A program made the position numbers and the translations under genes. The notes beneath the pieces were generated by a model, which searched no databases, was not told the origin of the DNA, and saw only the letters and a list, made by a program, of their open reading frames with translations. Below, one piece after another: positions 44,891 to 52,565 of a DNA stretch of 64,000 bases. Each line of letters begins with the position of its first letter. Positions within the stretch are counted from its first letter, which is position 1. Location: NCBI GenBank assembly GCA_019420585.1, contig JAHZGX010000021.1, positions 1 to 64,000 of the forward strand. The letters run 5' to 3'. The stretch is from Prevotellaceae bacterium. GTDB taxonomy: Bacteria > Bacteroidota > Bacteroidia > Bacteroidales > Bacteroidaceae.

Positions 44891-45481
44891 ATGGACCGTG
44901 AGAGTTTCATATTCTACCGCAGCTTCTATGAGGCTATCAAATGTATGCCCACTGACGTGCAGGCTGAAATATATCCTGCCATCTGCGAGTATGCTTTGTT
45001 CGGGAAACAGCCGAAGAATCTTTCCGAGGTTGCCAAAGGTATGTTCACGCTGATTAAGCCTAACATTGACGTGAACACCGCTCGGTTTGAGAATGGCAAG
45101 AAAGGCGGTCGCAAGAGCCGTGCCAAAAAGCAGACCGCCACAGCCGAACCTGCCTACACCCTTACCTATGAGCAGGAGGTGGAGCAGATGAGGTCTGATG
45201 AGAAATGGCGCAAAACTATCTGCGAGGATTTCAACATCACTGCGGAAGAGTATGAGAAACGCCTCTCTCGTTTCCTCGATCGCTGTAACGAAGATAAGAC
45301 ACGCAAGGGCAAGGAACATCATGATAGTTTCGTGGACTGTCAGAGCCACCTGCGATACTGGATGACTAAAGCGTACTCGGCAGCTCAGACAAATACCGAG
45401 AAAAAATCTGATGACGATGACCCGCCGTTCCCGACCTCCGACTACACTTTCAATGGTGGATTCGGTGGCATGGATGTATAA
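44891..45481 (+). CDS. DUF6291-type replication protein, 196 aa
   Basis: The N-terminal FYRSFYEAIKCMPTDVQAEIYPAICEYALFGKQP and NTARFENGKKGGRKS are typical of the DUF6291-type replication proteins of Bacteroidota phages. The C-terminal half (CNEDKTRKGKEHHDSFVDCQSHLRYWM) matches their DUF7833-like part. It probably acts at the origin together with the DnaC-like loader that follows 12 nt downstream. Confidence 0.8.
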   Translation: MDRESFIFYRSFYEAIKCMPTDVQAEIYPAICEYALFGKQPKNLSEVAKGMFTLIKPNIDVNTARFENGKKGGRKSRAKKQTATAEPAYTLTYEQEVEQMRSDEKWRKTICEDFNITAEEYEKRLSRFLDRCNEDKTRKGKEHHDSFVDCQSHLRYWMTKAYSAAQTNTEKKSDDDDPPFPTSDYTFNGGFGGMDV

Positions 45482-45493
45482 AACAAAATCACA

Positions 45494-46366
45494 ATGGTTA
45501 CTCCGCTTTCAAAATACCCACGTTGTCTCATTGACGAACTCGCCAAATATGGTCAAAAGCCTACTGGTGACTTGGACTGGGATAAGTGTGTGCTTGACTG
45601 CATGAAGCGCAAAGCCAGTGACTCTGCGATTTACGCGGCTATGGAAATCGGCAAGGTCATCAAGAAGGCGAATGAAGATAAGGAGAATGAGCGTAAGACG
45701 TTTCCTAATCTTTCCGACCCTGCCGTTTACGAGCTGCATTCCAAACTATTCCTGCATATCGCCAATATCATTGTCATTGAACCGCAAGACCGTGCTTTCA
45801 TTGTTGACGAGCATAACGAGAAGATTCTCCGATTTTTGCTCTACTACTTCAACAATTGCAAGTTGGCAGAGGGGGTTTTCCCGGAGCGTGGCTATAAGCT
45901 GCATAAGAACATCATGCTACAAGGTGGCCCCGGCGTTGGCAAGACCATGATAATGCAGTGCTTCTCTGAATATCTGAAACGCATAAACTCGCCTCGGTTC
46001 TTCCATAATTTGTCAGTGTCGCAGATGGTGAATTATTACACGATTCATAACAACCTTGACCGCTACACTTTCAATGAAGAAGGTAGTGTTGGTTTCAGAC
46101 CTAACCCGGAGAATATCTGCCTCAACGATGTAGGCCTCAACGATGACAGACTTTTCTACGGCACTAACACCGCAGTTCTGACAGATGAATTCCTGCTTGC
46201 CCGTAACGACATTTGGGCAGGCTGGGACAAGTTCGCTCACATCACAACCAACCTTGACGACAAAGCACTCATCAAGCGGTTCACGCAGATTGATAAGTAC
46301 GGTCGCGTGGTTGACAGATTTAAGACCTACAATGTAATTCCAATAACTGGCACAAGCCGCAGATAA
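45494..46366 (+). CDS. DnaC/IstB-like helicase-loader ATPase, 290 aa
   Basis: The P-loop is LQGGPGVGKTMIMQ (about residues 145-158). The Walker B position reads ENICLNDVGLND, and the C-terminal sensor/arginine region is FAHITTNLDDKALIKRFTQIDKYGRVVDRFKTY. These match AAA+ loaders that place the replicative helicase. It follows the DUF6291 protein, giving a two-gene replication initiation unit. No own helicase or primase is visible, so the host DnaB is probably recruited. Confidence 0.88.
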   Translation: MVTPLSKYPRCLIDELAKYGQKPTGDLDWDKCVLDCMKRKASDSAIYAAMEIGKVIKKANEDKENERKTFPNLSDPAVYELHSKLFLHIANIIVIEPQDRAFIVDEHNEKILRFLLYYFNNCKLAEGVFPERGYKLHKNIMLQGGPGVGKTMIMQCFSEYLKRINSPRFFHNLSVSQMVNYYTIHNNLDRYTFNEEGSVGFRPNPENICLNDVGLNDDRLFYGTNTAVLTDEFLLARNDIWAGWDKFAHITTNLDDKALIKRFTQIDKYGRVVDRFKTYNVIPITGTSRR

Positions 46367-46377
46367 GAACAATACAG

Positions 46378-46623
46378 ATGGAAAAAATGACTCCCGAATT
46401 TAAGGCTCTGCAAAAGAAAATCAATAAAGCCGTAGCAGATGCCAACCTGCCAGAGCAACAGCAGTATGCTTTGCTTGCAGGCTGTATAGCACAAGTCTTA
46501 AACACTCATCATCCTCGCGATTTTGAAGCGATGAGAGTTCGTATGGCTTTGGTATGTGAAAGCATGATGGCTTCGGTCGATGCCGCAGAACGAATGTTTA
46601 AGAAATTCATCAATAAACAATGA
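46378..46623 (+). CDS. Prophage hypothetical protein, 81 aa
   Basis: A helical soluble protein (EFKALQKKINKAVADANL ... ERMFKKFINKQ). Its stop overlaps the next start by 4 nt. No family is recognised. Confidence 0.6.
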   Translation: MEKMTPEFKALQKKINKAVADANLPEQQQYALLAGCIAQVLNTHHPRDFEAMRVRMALVCESMMASVDAAERMFKKFINKQ

Positions 46624-46829
46624 AACCAACTGAAGAAGTGATACTGACCCACGTTCAGGAAGCCAACCACAACGCTGAACGCGCCTACTGGTGGATGAAA
46701 GGCATAGACCGCGAAGAGGCTCAACGCCTCGGCCTGACCGACATGGTTCAGTCGGTTCTCTTGCTCCTGCAAAAGGTTAACAACATCACAATGGACATTC
46801 AAATAATAATTAAACAAAAATCAATATGA
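46620..46829 (+). CDS. Prophage hypothetical protein, 69 aa
   Basis: Helical protein with YWWMKGIDREEAQRLG; coupled by ATGA overlaps on both sides. The function is unknown. Confidence 0.6.
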   Translation: MKPTEEVILTHVQEANHNAERAYWWMKGIDREEAQRLGLTDMVQSVLLLLQKVNNITMDIQIIIKQKSI

Positions 46830-47197
46830 CAGTCGTAACAACTATATCAATCTGCCTCGCGGTCGTATGTGCGTTCCTGCTCGGTCGCTCGGTAGTCATC
46901 AGCACCCGGCGCGACAATAACAACAAGGCCCTTAAAGCCGAGATAAAGACCCTCAATCGCCGTCTTGACTACATCGCCGACTCTTCCAAATGTGACCGAA
47001 ACTACAAGGTGGAAGAAGATGAAGAGGCAAAGGTTTACAATGTAGTCATGTCAGTGACTACTCATCAGTGGAAAGGCTGTTGCTATGCCATTGATGCCAT
47101 TCATCCCTGCCTTATCAAGTCTTTCCCTTTCTACGATGACAAGGAGTTTGCCAAAAACGAAGCCGAGGAACTCCTCGATAAACTCAACGAAAAATGA
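46826..47197 (+). CDS. Prophage membrane-anchored protein, 123 aa
   Basis: One N-terminal transmembrane helix (about residues 4-22, ISICLAVVCAFLLG) is followed by a basic coiled coil and a soluble domain with three cysteines (CCYAID...C). Unrecognised. Confidence 0.6.
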   Translation: MTVVTTISICLAVVCAFLLGRSVVISTRRDNNNKALKAEIKTLNRRLDYIADSSKCDRNYKVEEDEEAKVYNVVMSVTTHQWKGCCYAIDAIHPCLIKSFPFYDDKEFAKNEAEELLDKLNEK

Positions 47198-47562
47198 AAG
47201 TCCTTGACCTGGCCACTCAAAGGTGGTACGACATGATTGCCAGTGGCGAGAAGCGCGAGGAATACCGCGAAATCAAGCCCTACTGGGAGAAACGTCTTGT
47301 TGACTACAACGGGCTTCGGGAATACTATCGTAAATACCGCGAGGAACTTGCTGTCAAGCGTCTGCTATTCCCACATCGCCCGGTGATCGAGAATATCTGT
47401 GGCGCGTTCCCACGAGGTTTTACCCACGTCCGATTCCGCAGGGGCTACACCTCAACCACGATGCTCTTCAAATGCGAGGGCATAACAATCGGCAAGGGTA
47501 ATCCCGACTGGGGCGCACCCAAAGAAGAAGTATTCATCATCAAATTAGGAGAACGAATATGA
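47194..47562 (+). CDS. ASCH-domain protein, 122 aa
   Basis: The N-terminal pattern VLDLATQRWYDMIASGEKREEYREIKPYWEKRL is that of ASCH domains (G-x-K-x-x-E-x-R), RNA-binding folds related to PUA that have hydrolase activity in some members. The C-terminal strand region GNPDWGAPKEEVFIIKLG completes the barrel. Phage ASCH proteins may act on modified nucleosides or RNA. Confidence 0.8.
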   Translation: MKVLDLATQRWYDMIASGEKREEYREIKPYWEKRLVDYNGLREYYRKYREELAVKRLLFPHRPVIENICGAFPRGFTHVRFRRGYTSTTMLFKCEGITIGKGNPDWGAPKEEVFIIKLGERI

Positions 47563-47933
47563 GCAAACAACAATGTGAAATCTGCGGCCAGATGAAAACT
47601 CCGCAGGAAATGTCGAAGTCTTACAAGCACCGCTGTAAGGAGTGTGTCGCCCGGCTCACTCGCATAGACAGACAAGCCGCCAAACAGCGTGCCGAACATC
47701 TCAAACAGCAACTGGAGGGAACCGGCTACACTCTGTCCTCGCCCGAAGATAGACGCAAGGAGCGTATTCTAATCGCCTCATTCGCCATGCAGGGGATGAT
47801 TGCCAACGATAGGTTCTACGATGCACTGCTGGACAAAGGCAACCACGCAAAGGCATTAGCGGTTACTTCGCTGAAGTTCGCTGACGCTCTGCTTGCCGAG
47901 GTTGACAAAGAGAAAGGAGGTAGCGATGAATAA
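47559..47933 (+). CDS. Zinc-ribbon protein, 124 aa
   Basis: The N-terminal CEICGQMKTPQEMSKSYKHRCKEC holds two CxxC pairs, a zinc ribbon or treble-clef. The rest is helical (AAKQRAEHLKQQLEGTGY). It may bind nucleic acid or be an HNH-like remnant; no His/Asn catalytic motif is seen. The last codons carry a strong AAAGGAGG site for the next gene. Confidence 0.65.
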   Translation: MSKQQCEICGQMKTPQEMSKSYKHRCKECVARLTRIDRQAAKQRAEHLKQQLEGTGYTLSSPEDRRKERILIASFAMQGMIANDRFYDALLDKGNHAKALAVTSLKFADALLAEVDKEKGGSDE

Positions 47934-48660
47934 CTCTTTAGAAAACGTAAAGGTCGGTGAACTGCTATATGTAAGCAATGGATGTAGCGAGGGCATTGAG
48001 AAAGTTGAACGGACTACTGATACTCTTGTTATCACCAAACTCCATCGTTTCTCAAAAAAGAATGGGACGACACGAGGTGGTGATTTGTGGAGTCGTTGGA
48101 TTGCTCGACCTGCCACGAATGAGGACCTTGACAAGCAACGACACAAGATACTCGTTCGCCGATGCGAAGACATAGGGTTCAGACGGCTATCGGATGCACA
48201 ACTGGAAGCAATCCTTTCAGTTGTAAAAGGCGATTGCGAAGTTACCGACCATGTTCCTGAAGCAATAGTCAACATGATGGTAGAGCGCGGGTACGATGGA
48301 AGTAAAACAATCTGCCATTCACAAGCTGCTAAATGGTTGCTCAACAAATACGATGCATGGATTGAAGTATGCCCACGATATATGATTCCCCTTGATGGCG
48401 ATTGCGAAACTGAAGTTCTCTTGTGGGAATTGGACGTAAGACACACACTTCATCGAATGTGTGGAGATGGATATTGCGCCCACTATGCTATTCACCAAGA
48501 ATGCAATCCAAGCGAACAGCAATTGGAAGATGCCGATACATACGGCATTAGCGTCCTTTGGGATGATATTAAGTTTTATAAAACTCCCGAAGATGCGTAC
48601 TGTGCAGGCTTGATTCGCACAATGCTATGGCTTGATGGAGAGAAAGGAGGCATCAAATGA
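47926..48660 (+). CDS. Prophage hypothetical protein, 244 aa
   Basis: I chose the ATG at 47926 because a canonical AAAGGAGGT ribosome-binding site lies just before it, unusual for this phylum. The protein is soluble with an even Cys/Trp content. No domain is recognised. The lower GC than its neighbours suggests a recent insertion into the operon. Confidence 0.6.
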   Translation: MNNSLENVKVGELLYVSNGCSEGIEKVERTTDTLVITKLHRFSKKNGTTRGGDLWSRWIARPATNEDLDKQRHKILVRRCEDIGFRRLSDAQLEAILSVVKGDCEVTDHVPEAIVNMMVERGYDGSKTICHSQAAKWLLNKYDAWIEVCPRYMIPLDGDCETEVLLWELDVRHTLHRMCGDGYCAHYAIHQECNPSEQQLEDADTYGISVLWDDIKFYKTPEDAYCAGLIRTMLWLDGEKGGIK

Positions 48661-48935
48661 TTGAGTTCCTTACCCACATCGTGTCGGTGGTAATAACCGC
48701 CGTGGCGATAATCATCCTCGTTCATCTGCTCAACCGCTATGAACGGAAGAGAACCGAGAAATACCACATCACCTGCGAGTATATGCGCTACCGATACTCT
48801 TACAACAAGATGGACGAGTGTATAGCCGAACTCTGCAAACTGGGTGCTGATGGTTGGGAGATTGCAACCTGCGCAGGCGATGACAGTTTCGCGGCTTACC
48901 TCATTCTCAAACGTGAAACCCTACATACCTCATAA
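48657..48935 (+). CDS. Small membrane protein with DUF4177-like tail, 92 aa
   Basis: One N-terminal helix (about residues 5-27, HIVSVVITAVAIIILVHLL) is followed by a cytosolic domain ending KMDECIAELCKLGADGWEIATCAG. That matches the L-x-x-L-G-x-D-G-W-E core of DUF4177-like small proteins. The function is unknown. Confidence 0.65.
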   Translation: MIEFLTHIVSVVITAVAIIILVHLLNRYERKRTEKYHITCEYMRYRYSYNKMDECIAELCKLGADGWEIATCAGDDSFAAYLILKRETLHTS

Positions 48936-48939
48936 GACT

Positions 48940-49113
48940 ATGGCAAAGGCAATCAAAGTGGGTGATTACGTCCGCAACACTCTTTCGGGAAAGTTCGGTT
49001 ATGTTGCAGGCATAACCGCCGACAACCGCAAACTGACAGTGCTGACCTTGAAAAGAACCTATGCTTCATGGTCAGTCAAGAATGTAGAACCAGTTAAAGA
49101 TGCAACGAGATGA
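48940..49113 (+). CDS. Prophage small beta-rich protein, 57 aa
   Basis: The start at 48940 (MAKAIKVGDYVRN) follows the previous stop by 4 nt. The pattern VGDYVRNTLSGKFGYVAGI suggests a small SH3/KOW-like barrel. No family is named. Confidence 0.6.
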   Translation: MAKAIKVGDYVRNTLSGKFGYVAGITADNRKLTVLTLKRTYASWSVKNVEPVKDATR

Positions 49114-49298
49114 ACGCCCGGCAATTCTTCGATCGAGTTGTGCAGCTCCGCAAGTTCCAAAAGGAATACTTCGCCACACGCAGTAAAGATGCACTTCACC
49201 AGTCAATCGCACTGGAGAAAGAGATAGACGCAGAGATTGAGCGCGTGCAGGCTCTCGTCAATAACAAACCAGTCGAACCACCAACCCTATTCCCATGA
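49110..49298 (+). CDS. Prophage small helical protein, 62 aa
   Basis: A nearly all-helical protein (FFDRVVQLRKFQKEYFATRSKDALHQSIALEKEIDAEIERV). Short proteins of this type are frequent in Bacteroidota phage early operons; the function is unknown. Overlaps of 4 nt on both sides. Confidence 0.65.
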   Translation: MNARQFFDRVVQLRKFQKEYFATRSKDALHQSIALEKEIDAEIERVQALVNNKPVEPPTLFP

Positions 49299-49522
49299 CA
49301 ATCGCAAAACAACTCGCCCTCGTCCTCGTCAAGGAGATAATCGCCAAGAAGAGGAACAGCCACATCGCGCCGGACTACGCTCTGCGTAATGAGGTAAACT
49401 TATTGCTCGGCCAGGCACTCGATTCACTGGTGGCTGACGGCTCTCTCGTTCAGCGTGAGGCATCCGTTAATCGCTACATCGCTTATGAGATACCCGAAAC
49501 GCAGAGCAAACCTGCTCTATAA
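49295..49522 (+). CDS. Prophage hypothetical protein, 75 aa
   Basis: A soluble protein with a winged-helix-like pattern (ALRNEVNLLLGQALDSLVADGSLVQREASVNRYIAYEI: helix, helix, beta-wing). It may bind DNA; this is inference. Confidence 0.55.
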   Translation: MTIAKQLALVLVKEIIAKKRNSHIAPDYALRNEVNLLLGQALDSLVADGSLVQREASVNRYIAYEIPETQSKPAL

Positions 49523-49661
49523 GCTGCGCCGTAAAGGGATTGAGGCTGACACCAAACAACGTGTCATCTTCATTCCCTACGGCGAAGAGCCTCGACAATA
49601 CGTGCAGGCCGTCCGGCTCTGCCGTGAGTTTTATTTCAGTATTCAATTCATTATCACATGA
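49485..49661 (+). CDS. Prophage small basic protein, 58 aa
   Basis: The start at 49485 (MRYPKRRANLLYKLRRKG) gives a highly basic N-terminus. The gene overlaps the previous one by 38 nt in another frame and the next by 4 nt. It may bind nucleic acid; unrecognised. Confidence 0.55.
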   Translation: MRYPKRRANLLYKLRRKGIEADTKQRVIFIPYGEEPRQYVQAVRLCREFYFSIQFIIT

Positions 49662-50122
49662 AAGGTCAAGGAACATCAAGTACATCTACACCACGAATTC
49701 GTCCTTACAATTCGTGGACGGACCGGGATTTTCCAAGGAAAGCGTTGAACGCAATAATAGACCTAAGGGAAGATGAAACTATGCTTGTAGATTTTATAAC
49801 TGCGTGCGTATTCAAAAAGTATTTTGGTTTCAATATCCCAGTTATTGATTATTACGATTCCAAGGGCAAGCATGACTTTGGCGACAGTCCCATTGATTAC
49901 AATTCAATGCCCGATGTCTATTCAGCACCGACAGTCCGTTATGCAGTTCAATGGGTTAAGGATAAATTTGGAATGTCAATAGATGTTGAGGAAGAGAGTT
50001 GTAACTATAAGATTACAGCAAGAGGTCCTAAAGGTACAATAAAATACAACCTGCCATCCTACTATGGCATTGGCAAAGCCTATCTATGTGGTATCCGATA
50101 TGGTATGGAAGAAACTATTTAA
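49658..50122 (+). CDS. Prophage hypothetical protein, 154 aa
   Basis: Soluble with an AT-rich gene sequence. Segments NAIIDLREDETMLVDFITACVFKKYFG and YYGIGKAYLCGIRYGME are not recognised. Confidence 0.6.
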   Translation: MKGQGTSSTSTPRIRPYNSWTDRDFPRKALNAIIDLREDETMLVDFITACVFKKYFGFNIPVIDYYDSKGKHDFGDSPIDYNSMPDVYSAPTVRYAVQWVKDKFGMSIDVEEESCNYKITARGPKGTIKYNLPSYYGIGKAYLCGIRYGMEETI

Positions 50123-50134
50123 CAGCCATCTCCA

Positions 50135-50629
50135 ATGAGCAATACTAATTTCAAATATCCTGCCTGCGGCTTCTGCCGTAACTTCCAATGGAAAGCAGGC
50201 AACACCTCATCGGCGCAATGCAGTGAAATCCAAAGGGAGGTCACAGCCAATGGTGATGTATGTGGCTTTTATAAAGCCGCGTGTAACGAGCAAGCGATAA
50301 AAGAATACTTTGCATTTCAAGAAATGTTGGCGGAGGTTGATATGCGTCCAAAGTTGCACTATGACCCCTATGTAGATGCTTGTGGAAATAACTATGAGGG
50401 ACTTAGCCGTACTGAATGCATGGATGCTTTAGTCAACCATGTTGAGAAAAATGGGCTATGGTATGAACTTGACGTAATGTTCAGCCCCTTTGGTAATGGT
50501 TGTGATTTCTACTTTGCTCCTAATGTTATGTTCCATTTTTCGGCAGATGAGTACGAGGCATTTTATGCCCGGATTAGCAATGCCATAAAGAAATATCACG
50601 AACAATTCAATGAAAATCCGCGTCTTTGA
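50135..50629 (+). CDS. Prophage hypothetical protein with Cys cluster, 164 aa
   Basis: The N-terminal CGFCRNFQWKAGNTSSAQC ... VCGFYKAAC cysteines could form a zinc site. The body is acidic and helical. It overlaps the methyltransferase start by 20 nt. Confidence 0.6.
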   Translation: MSNTNFKYPACGFCRNFQWKAGNTSSAQCSEIQREVTANGDVCGFYKAACNEQAIKEYFAFQEMLAEVDMRPKLHYDPYVDACGNNYEGLSRTECMDALVNHVEKNGLWYELDVMFSPFGNGCDFYFAPNVMFHFSADEYEAFYARISNAIKKYHEQFNENPRL

Positions 50630-52148
50630 AGCCTTTGCAGGCTACGGCTCTCAGTCTATCGCCCTTGAGTTGCTTGCCCAAGCGTTCCCCAATTTCCAGT
50701 TTGACACTGTCGGAATTTCGGAGATTGACAAGAACGCTATCAAGGCATATCGTACACTTCATGGAAATGTCATTCCCAACCACGGCGACATAACCAAGAT
50801 TGACTGGACGCAGACAGCCGATTTTGACCTGCTCACATATTCGTTCCCCTGCCAAGACATTTCTTCGGCAGGCAAACAGCGTGGCTTCACCGAGGGTAGC
50901 GGAACGCGCTCTTCCTGCTTGTGGGCCTGCGCCGATGCTATTGAAACGAAGCATCCCCAGTTCCTGCTCATGGAGAATGTCAAGGCACTTGCCACGCAAA
51001 AGAAATTCAGCGATGACTTCCGCAAGTGGCGTGAGTGGTTGATAAAGCACGGCTACACCAACTACTATGCCGTCCTCAACGCAAAGGACTACGGCGTGCC
51101 GCAGAACCGTGAGCGCGTGTTCATGGTGTCATTTCTCGGTGAACATACTCCGTTCTATTTCCCGGCTCCCTTTGAACTGACGCGCCGACTGAAGCACGTC
51201 CTTGAAGATGAGGTTGACGAGAAATACTGGTTACAGCAGGAGCAGATTCAAACCTTGATAAAGCACAACGAACGCAAGCAGTCCGAGGGTTGCGGATTCA
51301 AGACGAACTTTCAGACTGGCGAGGGCATAAGCGGTGCTATCAAGACCAAAGAAGGGAGCCGCGAATATGATACCTACATCAAAGTGCCGACCTATGGTAA
51401 CAGCCGCCTCAACGCCATGATTGCCGACGGCAAGATTGACCCGGAGCAGACGTTGTGGATTGACTGCTACAACCAACGTGTTGACCCTGACATCGCAGGC
51501 ACGATACTGGCTCGAGTAAATGCTACGGGGCATTACCTCATATCCGACCCTCGCGGCTGCGCCATGCGCGGCCGCCCCGATGCATCGGGGCGAAATTCTC
51601 AGCAGATCGAACTTGGTTCGGATGTTGCCAACGCCCTCACGTCCGTCCAAAAGGACAGCATGGTAGCCGAGGCGCGTGTCATACAGGTAGGCAACCTCAT
51701 AGAAGATTCCGCTTATAAGAACCCTCATCGTGGGCGCGTCTATTCCGTTGAGGGCATCGCGCCCTGCCTCAACTGCAACGAGGGCGGTCAGCGTGAAGTC
51801 AAGATTATACAGCGCGGTCACGGCTATGCCAAAGGCGGTGTATTCGATATTTGCCCGGCTCTCACCACCTCAAAGTGGCAGGACAATCACTTTGCCCTCA
51901 TTGAATACTGGATACGCAAACTTACTCCGCGCGAGTGCTTCCGCTTGATGGACGTACCCGAACACTATATCGACCGACTGCTGTCCGCAGGTATATCTAA
52001 TTCGCAGCTCTATAAACTTGCAGGCAATTCTATCGTGGTCGCCTGCCTCTTCCACATCTTCCGAAAGATGTTCTGCGAAACGGCAAGGGAAAGTTGCTCC
52101 CCGATTTCCCATAGCCGTGAAACCCCGGCGCAGTTGTCGCTTTTCTAA
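50610..52148 (+). CDS. C5 cytosine DNA methyltransferase, 512 aa
   Basis: All catalytic motifs are present: AdoMet motif I FEAFAGYGSQSIALE, motif IV FPCQDIS with the nucleophilic Cys at residue 81, motif VI MENVKAL, motif VIII QNRERVF, and motifs IX/X RECFRLMDVPEHYI and KLAGNSIVV. The target-recognition region (about residues 225-440) is long and contains about five variants of a short motif of the type GI(A/S)xxL followed by a hydrophobic strand (GISGAIKTKEG, DIAGTILARVN, DVANALTSVQK, GIAPCLNCNEG, DICPALTTSKW). No restriction enzyme is next to it. It probably protects phage DNA from host restriction. Confidence 0.93.
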   Translation: MKIRVFEAFAGYGSQSIALELLAQAFPNFQFDTVGISEIDKNAIKAYRTLHGNVIPNHGDITKIDWTQTADFDLLTYSFPCQDISSAGKQRGFTEGSGTRSSCLWACADAIETKHPQFLLMENVKALATQKKFSDDFRKWREWLIKHGYTNYYAVLNAKDYGVPQNRERVFMVSFLGEHTPFYFPAPFELTRRLKHVLEDEVDEKYWLQQEQIQTLIKHNERKQSEGCGFKTNFQTGEGISGAIKTKEGSREYDTYIKVPTYGNSRLNAMIADGKIDPEQTLWIDCYNQRVDPDIAGTILARVNATGHYLISDPRGCAMRGRPDASGRNSQQIELGSDVANALTSVQKDSMVAEARVIQVGNLIEDSAYKNPHRGRVYSVEGIAPCLNCNEGGQREVKIIQRGHGYAKGGVFDICPALTTSKWQDNHFALIEYWIRKLTPRECFRLMDVPEHYIDRLLSAGISNSQLYKLAGNSIVVACLFHIFRKMFCETARESCSPISHSRETPAQLSLF

Positions 52149-52178
52149 ACTTAAAACATCATAACAACTAATTCCCAA

Positions 52179-52186
52179 TATCTTTG
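52179..52186 (+). promoter_or_regulatory. Internal promoter -7 box (TATCTTTG)
   Basis: Exact TAnnTTTG match, only 4 nt from the ATG at 52191. It should drive the 124-aa gene and the large virion-type gene separately from the early operon, with little or no leader. Confidence 0.6.
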
Positions 52187-52190
52187 CTCC

Positions 52191-52565
52191 ATGATTAAAC
52201 TGTTGGAACATAATCGCCGACCCGACATCTCTTTCAGCCGTAAGAGAGGAACTATCCGCATTACGGCAAGGGTGGCGCGTGTCCTCGGTCTGCGTCCCGG
52301 TGATGCAATCAACATAGCCGTCAGTAACGGCGAGTATTACCTGCACGCCGTCCATGTCACAAACGACATCGGACGGTTTGAGGCGCAGTGCTGGCCCACC
52401 AAGAAAGGGAGCGGTAACTACTGCGCCAGTTGCGTGCGCCTATGCCGTTCCCTGCTTGATTCGGTAGGTGTCAAGGCTGACAAGGTCGCCTACATGGTCG
52501 GCCAGGCATTCGAGCGTGACAGCACAACCTATGTTCCAATCATAACTCTGCATCCGCTACTATGA
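52191..52565 (+). CDS. Prophage hypothetical protein with an AbrB-like barrel pattern, 124 aa
   Basis: The segment ISFSRKRGTIRITARVARVLGLRPGDAINIAV resembles swapped-hairpin (AbrB/SpoVT-like) domains. Four cysteines later (CWPTKKGSGNYCASCVRLC) could bind zinc. It may be a late regulator by position: it is the first gene after a new promoter and overlaps the next gene by 4 nt. Confidence 0.6.
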   Translation: MIKLLEHNRRPDISFSRKRGTIRITARVARVLGLRPGDAINIAVSNGEYYLHAVHVTNDIGRFEAQCWPTKKGSGNYCASCVRLCRSLLDSVGVKADKVAYMVGQAFERDSTTYVPIITLHPLL

